This document shows, piece after piece, positions 1-10,936 of a stretch of DNA of 64,000 nt. Both the position numbers and the translations under genes were made by a program. Positions within the stretch are counted from its first letter, which is position 1, and each line of letters begins with the position of its first letter. The DNA is from Pomacea canaliculata (Eukaryota > Mollusca > Gastropoda > Architaenioglossa > Ampullariidae), in the NCBI RefSeq assembly GCF_003073045.1, contig NC_037603.1:12902192-12966191 (forward strand). The letters run 5' to 3'. Under the pieces are notes generated by a model that was not told where the DNA came from, searched no databases, and was given only the letters and a program-made list of their open reading frames with translations.

Positions 1-146
1 CGTGACATAGAGAACAGCTCCTTCCTTGTGTAAGCAAACCGCTGGCCGTCAGGAGTGACGTAGACAAACGCCAGAGTCTCTGGCGACGTCACACTCCAGT
101 AACGTAATCGAGACGTTACTGTGTCATTAGAAGATAATCCAAACAT
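1..146 (-). CDS. Gene 1: ANL acyl-CoA synthetase, first coding exon only (runs off the left edge)
   Basis: This is the first coding exon of an array gene whose other exons lie outside the window. The ATG is at 146-144 and the peptide begins MFGLSSNDTVTSRL, where most siblings have MFGLSADDTVTSRL. The reading frame is open to the edge, and only about three bases of the exon are missing compared with siblings (149 bases). The start matches the conserved ATG of the other copies; in gene 6 an in-frame stop lies nine bases upstream of that ATG. A likely acceptor (TTTGCAG on the minus strand) lies just upstream near 177-182. From about 200 to 450 the leader intron is strongly pyrimidine-rich on the sense strand and then ordinary AT-rich DNA up to the leader exon at 843. 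The exon alone would not identify the family; the identity comes from the siblings. Whether the rest is intact is unknown. Confidence 0.85.
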   Translation of the reverse strand, partial: MFGLSSNDTVTSRLRYWSVTSPETLAFVYVTPDGQRFAYTRKELFSMS

Positions 147-842
147 TCTTCTTTTGTATTTTCTTCTTAACAGTCTGCAAAAGTCTGCATATACAATGGG
201 AATATCACATGTATGAATTAAGAGATCATGGGAGAGAATAAGGAATGGAGTAAGCACGAAAAAGATGACGGAAGAGAAGTAGAAATAAAGAAAATGAAAA
301 TAGATACAAAAAAGAGAAAAAAATAGAAAGATTCAGAGAAAGAAGAAATATAAAGCAAGCGAGAAATAATGAAAAGGAACGAAGGGATAGGTAGGATGAA
401 CGAGAAAGGGAGAGGTAAAAACAACATGTAGGATGAGCAAACAGGAATAAAGACAGCAAGAGAGTATTAATTTCCTCTTACCTGCTCGAACAAGGCTAAG
501 TGAGCTGTCATCAATCGAGAAGTTATTTCTGCATGTGTATTCACCATTTACATCGCAAAAAATATTTTAAACGATAGAAAGTGTCAAGTCTATAAGATGC
601 TGGAAATAAAACTGTTCCTGTAAAAGAGGACAAAAGGTAAAATTCCGAAGAGGCCTTTAGGGAGCAACCATCGGTTGACTCATGGGATGTTCTAAACCTC
701 GACCACATTTTCTAAAGTCTCAGTCATAAACTACACGATGGTAATGTTTTTTTCCAGGTAACTTTAAAGTCATTTCTGTCTTTCTGACTATAAATATACG
801 TACATTTATTTTAACAGGACAGATACAAAAAAGCATACTTAC

Positions 843-997
843 AAGGACACCGTTTTCTACCCTAGAAAACTGATTCTTCGACTGCTAAAGGAGTGACTGT
901 ATATACCCCCTGTTGTTCTTGACATTCACAAATTATGATTTGATATGCATGACATTGTGGTAAACAACAAATCTGATCTTCCTCTGACCCATGACCC
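843..997 (-). promoter_or_regulatory. Gene 1 promoter and non-coding leader exon
   Basis: On the minus strand there is, in order: a DR1-type repeat of two TGACCC half-sites separated by one base (985-997), a forkhead-like GTAAACA (960-966), a TATA box (898-905, read TATATACA), then a short leader exon ending at 843 before a GTAAGT donor. The same order recurs upstream of genes 2-8. The leader exon has no ATG in this copy: a short stretch present in genes 3-7 is deleted. Transcription probably starts near 870. The factor assignments are inferred from motif resemblance. Confidence 0.65.
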
Positions 998-3356
998 TCA
1001 CCAGAAGTTATCGTTGTTACTATTGTACTTTAATGTCTCCAGGTATAAACATGGTGCTTTGTTGACAAATAGAAATGTTTTTGACATTTTATTAGTAAAG
1101 ATCTTGACTCAAAACTTCTACCGTGGCAGAGAGATCATAGTATTTTATGACATCGTTATTCTTCTGAATAGAGAAACCAAAAGAAACCTTTTTCCTCTGC
1201 CTGTATGATATTTTTAATGAAAGTTATGTCTTTGCATATTTTTTTCAGCTGATAACAGAGCAGAAAACGGGAGTTAATCTGTCCAGACCTGGTGCTTCCA
1301 TGGAGCTTCTAGAATCTCTCACTATAGACTAGCGATGGTGTTTTAAGTGGTCATGCAGACAAACATTTTTGATAGATAGTTAGGGTGGAAAATATATGTA
1401 AACACATTTATAATGACTACACTTATAATGGTCGCGCGATGTAGCTCCTGATCGTTGCTACTTCATCAAGGAAAATCCCGCTAAAATGATTCCTTCAACG
1501 GGAAAAAACAAATAATGCAGATAACATTTTGTCATCGTCTCAACTCTCATCCTGATGGCCACGACAGTTGCTTTTGAAGAAAGCGCCTATTTCAGGGAAC
1601 AGATATATTTTTATTGCACCTTCGACCAAGGAAGGTCAAGAATAGTTCAGAATTAGAAGAATACAGACATAGGTGTGAAGTCTAAACATGTCTTTAAAAT
1701 TCGGTTATGTACAAGTTGTGTGTCGGTGTTATGGTGTAATGTACTTTACCGTATTGCGCAAGTGTTGGCTTGGTGTAGGTCACTGACCTCAGGGAGGAGG
1801 ATAATCTACTGGCCGCATTCAGCCCATGAATTCACTCACACCAGGTCACGATGACACGTTTATTAGACACACGTCAGTCTTAAGTGACAGGTTAATGATA
1901 AATATGATGAAGAGGGGAGGCAGAGGCGGAGGACGACAGTCTACAGGACCAAGAACTTGTGGGATAGAATGAGTAGATAAAAGTATAATGAAGGAGCACG
2001 TGTGTGTGTGTATCGTGGTGCATGTCTGTGATGTACTCTCGTCTCTCTGACCATCGATGTTAAGAGAGTATGCGAGGAGCGGTCTCCTGTTGACGGCTAT
2101 GGTCAACCCTGACCTACTAACCTCTGACCTCATGTGAACTTGAATTTAATTGGAAGAGATGAAGTTCTGTTGCAATACATACCGTCTATATTTTCCAGGC
2201 CAAGTTCTCTTGAAATATTTTTTAATTTATTGCTCACTGCTTTTCATTGAGCATCATCGCTAAATTAAAGAACGATATATTTCAGGTCAGCTTAATATCA
2301 TATTGAAACTATTTGTTGATTTGCTTTCAGTGTACGCAGATTAAGATCACGCAATTGTCAGGTGTGAGTTGGTAGAAACATTCGAGCATTGACAGTATGC
2401 ATGTGTGTGTGTGCGTTATTGTGTCATCAGGAGACAATCCAAACATCTTTCTTGTTTTGCTCTTCCTTCATAACAGTCTGCATATACAATGGAAAGCGTA
2501 CATGCCTCTGTACATAGAGAGCACTGGACAGAAAAAGAAACTGAGTAAACAAACAAACAAACAAACAAAAAAAGACGACGAAATAAAAGAAGAAATAAAA
2601 GAAGGGAAATTGATAGAAGGAAGAGAGACGGAGAAAGATGTGGATAAAGAATAATTATCGCGCTAGCAAGAGATGGAGAAATGAGAGAGAAAAATATCAT
2701 GTAAAACCAAAAAACAGGAATAAAGAGAGTAAGAAAGCCTTAGTTTTATCTAAACCGTACATACAAGGCCTGGTGAGCAGTCATAAGTCGAGAAGATACT
2801 TTTGCATATCAGATAATTACAGTCTGACAGGAGCTTGTTCGTAAAATGCACTTTGACCTTTGAACATCACCTGACCTCACACTAGTGTCTGTAAGTTACA
2901 GTCATGATGCTGCATTCAATGTCTCTTGTCATCCTTGTAATAAAGCATGAAATCCTCACTGTACTTCACAGATATTATGTAGCACTTGTCTGGTTTACAC
3001 ACCCTTCACTCAGCTAAAACTTAATTCTTGCGAAGGAGTTGAAATAAAAGTGTACACTGAAGACCAGTTAAATGTGGGGAACTGTTTACATTATCTAAGT
3101 ATGAGTTGACAGTTGGTGATTTGATGACTACAGGTCTTAAGTACACGTGTTAGTAATTATTTTTGCTTGTGTATGTTATAACATCTTTGTTCTTCTGTGT
3201 ATTCATGTATTCATGTAGATTTTCCTTAAGTAGGTGATTATCATTCTGTCTCTCATTATATACTAGTGTCAAATAAGACACATTGAGAAAAAAGATATCT
3301 TTAACCACTTTATTCACTGCCACAAACTCATCTTTCATCCGTCTTTTACAAATCCA
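998..3356. other. Intergenic spacer upstream of gene 1, shared with other array units
   Basis: No gene is seen. The stretch from about 1000 to 3340 aligns by eye with the spacer upstream of gene 2 (about 10940-12890), showing it is part of the duplicated unit. It contains a short CA-rich run near 2000, an AAAC run near 2547-2570 and an A/G-rich tract at 2575-2700 that is missing from the gene 2 spacer. The short open frames here are not conserved between the copies. Confidence 0.6.
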
Positions 3357-3670
3357 CAGGGTTGTCCATGGGACATATTTTCTATATCCATCCCATCCCA
3401 GGGCAATTTATGCCTGTCCCATCCCATCCCATCCCACGGGATTTCCATTATATAATATTAATATGGAATACAGTTCAAATAAAATCATTAAATTTATGAA
3501 AGTTTAGGTATAGTGTCTACTAAATAGGACTACAACTGCAAATTTCAGCGTAAATTTATTTTACAATATCAAGTATCGACTACCATGAGAAATACAAATG
3601 TGTGCTGTCCCATCCCGTCCCATCCCATGGGACGTTTCCCATGGTAATAACATTCATATGGACAACACTG
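3357..3670. mobile_element. hAT-like non-autonomous element (MITE) with CCCAT repeats
   Basis: The left end reads CAGGGTTGTCCAT and the right end is the inverse of CAGTGTTGTCCAT, giving 13-base terminal inverted repeats of hAT type. Inside are two clusters of CCCAT pentamers (about 3387-3440 and 3608-3635). The corresponding spacers near 12925 and 5700 lack this block. I could not match an 8-base target duplication, so the exact ends or the family may be wrong. A roughly 50-base segment inside it (3537-3587) is repeated directly just outside (3755-3806). Confidence 0.5.
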
Positions 3671-6600
3671 CGCATTGCACACATGTTAACAAAGTCATGG
3701 CATAATGAAACTGGAATAAAAAAATATTTTTCCTGTGCTTAAAAAATCTGACAATGCAAATTTCAGCGTAAATTTATTTTACAATATCAAGTATCGACTA
3801 CCATGCAATGTAGTCCAGAGTTTGATGTAAGTTTAACAAAGAAAAAATTGGGGTCACTTAAGCTTTCATCTTTCATCTGCTTTCTCCTTTTTTAGAACAT
3901 ATCGCTCTGTGCGTGTATGAACGGATACACAAGGGAGGCAAGTACTGGAACATTAGCTCTTTCACTATAGATTACTTCCCTTTAAAGACTGAAAAAAAAA
4001 AAAAAATTAAAAGATCAGATATTTCGTTATGTTTGAAAGTAGGCAGAATTCTGGGATCAATGTTAATGTCTGTTACCGGTTACTGAATGCAACATGGATT
4101 ATACTCAAAGAACTGAAAATAAGAAGAAAACAGTAAATATTAAAATTCTAATGTATATTCTAATAAAATATGTTTTGCTTGGTACTTAATATTTGTTTAT
4201 ATCTTGTAAAAAAATTTTTTGTTAAATTCTAACGGTTGAGCTATCTCCCGATAAGTGAATTCTCTGTCGCATACAGTTACAATCTTTCATTTCATTTTAT
4301 TACCAGTAAACAAAACCTAAATTTCTTTAAATTTTTACCACGTAAATGTTTTTGAAATGCTCTTTAAAGCGGAGTATCATCAATAATTGTCAACATTGTA
4401 GGTTAATAGATATAATTTTTAAAAATGCCAATATAAATTTTACTCGTGGGCTGTCAGCTCTTCGTCTACTGGAAGCATCTCCCTACTCGCCCATTGAGTT
4501 AAAATGTTTCGGATGATGTTCTTTTTCCACTTCATCTCTTTCTTGTCTTTCTAATGATCTTTTTAATTAATTTAGCCTCACCAGGAAATAAATTAGTCAA
4601 TTATTAAGAGCTTGAGTGAGTCTCTAACTAATGTATCTTGGTTTCTAATTATTTTCAGATTACATAAAAAAGACGATTGAGTGACACGTTTATTAGGCAC
4701 GTGACAGTCTTAAGTGACAGGTTGATGATAAATATGATGAGGAGGGCGAGGCAGAGGCGGAGGACGACAGTCTACAGGACCAAGAACTTGTGGTATAGAA
4801 TGAGTAGAGAAAAGTAGACTGAAGGAGCACGTGTGTGTGTGTGTGAGACGAGGTGCATGTCTGTGTTATACTCTCGTCTCTCTGACCATCGATGATAATT
4901 GAGAGTACTCGAGGGGCGGTCTCCTGTTATCGGCAATGATTAAAAGGTTCCTTGTAGACATAGGATTCAAAACCTCTCACCTCTTGTGAACTTGAATTTA
5001 ATTGGACGAGACGACAAGTCCGTGTCTCAGTGTTTTATTCTTGTAGTATATTTCAAAACTGTGAGTGGATGTCTCTAATGACTGCCATAACCTACATTGA
5101 GACAGCAAGGTTGGTCATTTTTGTGAGTCAGTATGAGAGGGTGCAGGGGTTGTGGACTGATTTTCATGTTTTGATTGCAAGACTTAAATAATGTCGATCA
5201 GTGGAACCCTAGAGGATCGTTAGTACTCTGTAAGGACGTAGAGGGTTGCGAATATTTATGTTGTTGTTTACCAAGTCCTAAGCCCACAACGGAAAAAATG
5301 ACATAATTTGAGCAGCCTCGGGGCATTATGTTGTTGTTTGTTGAAAGCACGCACAATTGTCAGGTGTGAGTGTGTTGGTAGAAACATTCGTGCATTGAGT
5401 GTATCTGTGTGTGGAGGGGTGGTTGCGGGATGTGTAATCGTGCGCGTGCGTACGCGTGCATAATATTGTATGAATAACTTTGTGTGGCCTGTAAATGTCG
5501 TAATTATTAAAATAAACATTGGAGGAAAAATGTTCCCCCCCCCCTACACTCAACTATGACATTTCAAACAAACACTACCGCTTCCCAAACGTCAGTGTAG
5601 AAAGAAAATATTAAAACAAACACATGAAAAAATTAATTGCTCTAGCCATAAGTAACTCATGAAGATAATCATGATGAGGGGGATGAAAATGACATGAATC
5701 CATGAATACAGGTTTTGGGTTGGGTGAGGAATAGTTTTTAGTTGGCGGTTACAGGAATCTACAGTTTTCATTTTTATGTTTATAAACAGTCTAATAAATC
5801 CCACATACACTTGAGTTCATCTTTATAATAAATTATATTTATGTTTGATATCGCTACATACGGATAAGATTATTTGCAATGCAATCGAAAGTTTGATGTA
5901 AGTTTAACAAAAAAAAATTCGGGTCACTTAAGCTTTCATCTCCATCTGCTTTCTTCTTTCCTAGAACATATCGCTCTGTGCGAAGATGAATACATAAGGG
6001 AGGCAAGTACTGGAACCTTGAGGAGTTGTTCTACTATAGATTACTTCCCTTTAAAAGCTAAACAAAGAGATGGGGGGGGGGGGTAAAAAAAGCCAACCGA
6101 TCAGGTAGTTCGTTGTGTTTAAAAGTAGGCAAAGATTCTGTGTTCAAGCGTCATTTTAAAGTCAGTTAACGGTTACTGAACAGAACATAAATTTGTAATA
6201 TAAAAACAAATAATAAGAAGGAAACAGTCAGTAATATTTAAATTCTAATGTATATTATGATAAAATGTATGTTTGTTTAGATCGTGTAAATACTTTTTTT
6301 ATTATTTTCTAACGGTTGATCTTCCCGATTAGTGAATTCTTTGTCGCATACAGCTACAATCTTTCATTTGATTTTACTACCAGTAAATAAAACCTTTATT
6401 TCCTAAAATTTACACCACCTAAATCTTTTTAGTAATGCTCTTTAAAACAGAGTATAACCGATAATTGTCAACGTTGTTGGTCAATAGATTTGAATTTTTA
6501 AAATATCAGTCGAATTTAAATCACGGGCATTCAGCGCTTCGTCCACTAGTAGCATCTCACTACGAGACGATTAAGTGTCCCAAAATGTTTCAGATGATGT

Positions 6601-6756
6601 TCTTTTTCCAACTTCATCACTTTCTTGTCTTTCTTGTTAATAATAATTTTAATTAAATTAGTGTCAACAGGAAATAAAGAATTTATGTGAGTCTCTAATG
6701 TATCTTAGTTTCTAATTATTTTCAGATTTCATGAAAAAAGACGATAGAAGAGTGAG
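3671..6756. other. Spacer with two tandem copies of the 3' flank and a gene-deletion scar
   Basis: No gene is present. Bases 3810-4677 resemble the DNA directly downstream of genes 2 and 3, up to the few bases that normally precede the stop codon on the plus strand. At about 4677-4681 this jumps into sequence like the far-upstream spacers at 1850 and 11793. From about 5590 to 6756 a second 3' flank leads into gene 2. A run of 12 G lies at 6072-6083 and another poly-C tract at 5535-5544. The best reading is that one gene unit was lost here by deletion. Confidence 0.6.
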
Positions 6757-8145
6757 TCAGTTGTCATTCAGTCCAAGTCTGTCCACAGCCAGAGCTCGCA
6801 ATGCTCCCCGCTGCACCTTTCCATTGGGATTGAGAGGAAACTTGTCAAACACCAGACACACCTTAGGAACGCTTAGTTCTGCCTCCTTGTTCACCTGAAG
6901 AAAACTTTCCTGGAAATACTCTGCGCATGCGCGAAGGAGGTCGTCAGGCACCACGCGCTGGGCTTCCGGTCTGGGATCCTGCACGACGCACACACACGGA
7001 ATGTTCTCGAAGTCCTTGTCGGGGATAGCAACCACAGCCACGTCATGCACTCCCGGACACTTCATGAGGTGGGACTCCAGCAGCTGGGAATATCAGCCAC
7101 AAGATTTATCACGACTATCAATGGTTGGGTGAATCCTATTACCATTTCAAAAAGGTAATTTAAAAAAGCTATGAAACATTTAAATCTGTCAGTAAAATTA
7201 ATATTTAAGATAATCATTTTTACAAAAGTAATTTACAATTTATAGTATTTCGTTTGAATCCTAAAGAAACACACCTGTGGGTACATCATCAAGCTGCCTA
7301 TGGCAATGGCTTCCGATTGTCTCCCCTCAACAAAGAGGTCACCTTCGTCGTTGATGTAAGCAAGGTCTCGAGGTCTGAACCACCCGTCTTCTGGTGTGGC
7401 GTCTGCTGTGAGATCTGGCTGCTTGAGGTACCCGGTGAAAAAGCCGTTGTGCTTGATCATTACCTCCCCTTTGGTGTTGGGAGGAACTTCTCTCAGATTG
7501 TCGTCGACAATTTTCACTGCCATTCCGTTTACAGGCTTCCCGCAGTTAAAATTCACGACCTACGTAATGAGCTTGAATACCAGTAACATATATATATATA
7601 TATTTTTGCGAAAAAATACCCGATCAATAAATAAATAAATAATGACAAATAACAAAATACAGAGTCAAGAATTATAATTAACCCTGACAGTGACACCAGT
7701 TCGTTCTTACACACACGCACAGAAGAATAAAGAAACATACGGATAATGATTAAGTATGATATTATGTATGAATATATGTGCGTATTGTGGACGCGTGCAT
7801 TTTAGTTCCCAGGCGTAATAAAGTTTTGTTTTCGTACAGTGATCACTCTGTGTACCTTGCTGGGGTCTTTGTAGGCTTTGTATGAAACGAACCCTGCTTC
7901 AGTGCATCCGTAGACCACCCTGAGCTCGGAGGTCAAAGGTCCTATGGCACGGGCAACATCTGTCCTGACTGCGCTGCCTCCAGTGATGATCAAGGGCAAG
8001 CGCCACGTGACGTCACACTGCAAGAGGTCAGCGCGTGCCAGTAGGGTCTTGATTGTTGGCGGTAATATCACTGCGCTGTCAACGGACTCTTTCTTCAACA
8101 AGTCCATCAAGAACTTGGCCTCATCAATTGGAGGAGCTCCTTTTG

Positions 8146-8147
8146 TA

Positions 8148-8202
<55 letters not shown>

Positions 8203-8203
8203 G
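8146..8203. repeat. CAT trinucleotide repeat at the exon 4 acceptor of gene 2
   Basis: About 18 CAT units (GAT/ATG on the sense strand) begin only about 9 bases upstream of the exon 4 splice acceptor. The same repeat, with different unit numbers, is in the same position in genes 3-8. Confidence 0.95.
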
Positions 8204-9212
8204 CCATCAATTTAAAATGTGTATTTATTTTTTGTTCCTGTTAATGTTTTTCTTATTACTATCAACTTTATGTCCAATATTTTTGTAAACGTTTACCTTT
8301 ATCTAAATCCTATTGTTGCTTCTGTTATGTATTTTGCCGTGATATAGCATTAGTTGCTGGCTAGGCATAAAACACAAACAAACAATCAATTCTGTTTTGT
8401 GATGTCCCTTCTTACATGTTTCTGATGTTTGTTCGGTTTTATCATAAAATTATCTTAGTCAAAGTGTTAAGACAAGCATTTAAATTAAAGCTCACCTTTA
8501 ACGTACGTAGCTACTCTCGTCTGCCCGCTCGTAAAATATATCGCAACCAAATGAGCTGGGGTTGTAGTGGACGTCCGTCTTGAGTCCTGACTCTGTCAGG
8601 AGGCTACATTGGTAATAACTTAGCCCCATGGTCATGACCTCCCTGCAAAATGCAAGGCGTAAAGTACAGTTATCCGAGGAATGGAACCATTGGTCTACAT
8701 ATGTAAGATGTTTATAATCTATATTTACTTGGGGGAAAAGGCGATTCTCGTACCTGTGCGTTCTGGCCACTAGTTTCGGTTGCCCTGAGCTACCTGAGGT
8801 CGAGAAAATCGTCGTAACATCATCAGGACTGACGTCAGCAAGGTCTCCTTCTTCCTCAGCGGCTACAGCTACCAAGAAGGACAACTGCGAGAAGCGATTA
8901 CAGAAGATAACAGATTTTAACGACGGAACGGCTTCGCTGATGACCGATGGAGCAGACAAGTTGGTGATGAAGGTCTGTAGGGCGGCGATGGCTTGTTGGT
9001 CTGTCTCGTCCACAACCACGGCCGTGACGTCACCGGTTTTCATCAAAGGCAAAATGTCGGATCCGTCTCTGTACTGCACTTCTGTACACATCACTGTCGC
9101 CCCTAGCAACGCCGTTCCAAAGGCGATAAGCATCTGCTCTGGTGATGTCGGAACGAGGCAGAGAACGACGTCATTTTTGCACACGTTTCGCTTATGAAGC
9201 CAACTGGCCGCT

Positions 9213-9943
9213 CTGTTACAAAATAAAGGAGTTGAAAGCATGAACTCTTTTGTGTTAATTTGCATTTATTCAAAGAATTCTTGAATTTATAATATAATTA
9301 TATGGTCTAAAGAAAAAGTTTTGTAGAGAACTGTAGTACATAAAAAATGCTCAGCATGTTACAATTCTACAACAATGCAATATAACTGTATTTACATCCA
9401 CGGAAAATTCAGCATGTTTCTCGTTCAAACAATAATATATATATACATGATATAAAAGAGATCATATATATGTACATGTTGAAATAGTAACTCTCACTCA
9501 TCTTCTGTTTCTCATTAACACAGACACACACACACACATATTCCTAACAGCAGATACAGTTGGTGAACCCAGGCCTCCTCAGGCTAATACAAGATGACGG
9601 CCAGTAGAGTTTATCAAGTGAATGACACGTTTAATGAGTAAGTTCCGGTGACGATTCGTTCTACAGACAGACATCGCAGGTCAGTGTTGATGTCCCATTT
9701 CATTTTGTTATCAAAGATAGGTACTGGATTTTTGTATGAGTCGACTACCTCGACGGCATCATCATGAATACTATCGAAAGTCGAAAATCATTTCCTTAAT
9801 CTTTAAAGCATGTTCGGAGCTGAAAATGAAAGCTACTTAGAATTTTTTCACACACAAGTGTACAGACACAAATAATAAACAGCGCATCTAGAGACAATTA
9901 TACAGAAATCGAGTATCGAAAGCTAAACACTTATTTCAATTAC
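9213..9943 (-). other. Intron 1 of gene 2
   Basis: This is a 731-base intron, much longer than the intron 1 of the other copies (about 240-275 bases). It holds short TA-rich and CA-rich runs (9435-9475 and 9520-9538). The segment at about 9550-9780 has no counterpart in the sibling introns and could be an unrecognised insertion; I see no clear terminal repeats. Confidence 0.5.
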
Positions 9944-10781
9944 CTGCGTGACATAGAGAACAGCTCCTTCCTTGTGTAAACAAACCGCTGGCCGTCAGGA
10001 GTGACGTAGACAAACGCCAGAGTCTCTGGTGACGTCACACTCCAGTAACGTAATCGAGACGTTACGGTGTCATCAGCAGACAGTCCAAACATTCTTCTTT
10101 TTTTTTGTATTTTCTTCTTAACAGTCTGCAAACGTCTGCATATACAATGGGAATATCACATGTACGAATCAAGAGATCATGGGAGAGAATAAGGAATGGA
10201 GTGAGCACGAAAAAGACGACGGAAGAGAAGGAGAAATAAAGAAAATGAAAAAAGATACAAGAAAGAAAAAAAAAATAGAAAGATGCAGAGAAAGACGAAA
10301 TATACAGCAAGCGAGAAATAATGAAAAGGAACGAAGGGATAGGTAGGATGGACAAGAAAGAGAGAGGGAAATATAAAATGTAGGATGAGCAAACAGGAAT
10401 AAAGACAGCAAGAGAGTATTAATTTCCTCTTACCAGTTTGTACAAGGCTAAGTGAGCTGTCATCAATCGAGAAGTTATTTCTGCATGTGTATTCATCGCA
10501 AAAAATATTTTAAAGGATAGACAGTGTCAAGTCTATAAGATGCTGGAAATAAAGCTTTTCCTGTAAAAGAACAAAAGGTAAAATTCCAAAGAGGCTTTTA
10601 GGGAGCAACCATCGTTGACTCATGGGATGTTCTAAACCTCGACCACCTTTTCTAAAGTCTCAGTCATAAACTACACGGTGAAAATGTTTTTTTCATGTAA
10701 CTTTAAAGTCAATTCTGTCTTTCTGACTATAAATATACGTACATTTATTTTAACAGGACAGATACAAAAAAGCATACTTAC

Positions 10782-10936
10782 AAGGACACCGTCTTCTACC
10801 CTAGAAAACTGATTCTTCGACTGCTAAAGGAGTGACTGTATATACCCCCTGTTGTTCTTGACATTCACAAATTATGATTTGATATGCATGCCATTGTGGT
10901 AAACAACAAATCTGATCTTCCTCTGACCCATGACCC
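10782..10936 (-). promoter_or_regulatory. Gene 2 promoter and non-coding leader exon
   Basis: The layout is as in gene 1: a perfect DR1 of two TGACCC half-sites (10924-10936), GTAAACA (10899-10905), a TATA box (10837-10844) and a leader exon ending at 10782 before a GTAAGT donor. The leader ATG is deleted, as in gene 1. The leader intron (10093-10781) carries a pyrimidine-rich block, on the sense strand, next to exon 1. Confidence 0.65.

Larger units (their letters stand above)
6757..10092 (-). pseudogene. Gene 2: ANL acyl-CoA synthetase, frameshifted in exon 3
   Basis: Coding exons 1-6 lie at 9944-10092, 8754-9212, 8496-8642, 7856-8139, 7275-7559 and 6757-7083, each with GT-AG borders. All exons except the third match the intact siblings in length and phase. 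Exon 3 is 147 bases rather than 164: after NPSSFG about 28 bases are replaced by 11, a net loss of 17, so the frame shifts and a stop comes at the end of the exon. The original frame resumes just afterwards as TSGQTRVATYVK. A translated product would keep the P-loop (TSGSSGQPK) but lose A5, A7, A8 and the catalytic lysine. Exons 4-6 are still open and show YGCTE, GWFRPRD and NPNGK, so the loss looks recent. Intron 2 (8643-8753) is 111 bases and happens to be open in frame. An 18-unit CAT repeat abuts the exon 4 acceptor. Confidence 0.85.

Noticed and set aside
218-459. Hydrophobic, Phe/Leu/Ser-rich frames just upstream of exon 1 (also at 10169, 30322, 36159 and 50453)
   Set aside because: They are translations of the pyrimidine-rich end of the leader intron and differ in frame between copies.
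8498-9265. 255-codon frame spanning exons 2 and 3 of gene 2
   Set aside because: It includes a normal GT-AG intron that happens to lack stops, and ends in the frameshifted part of exon 3.
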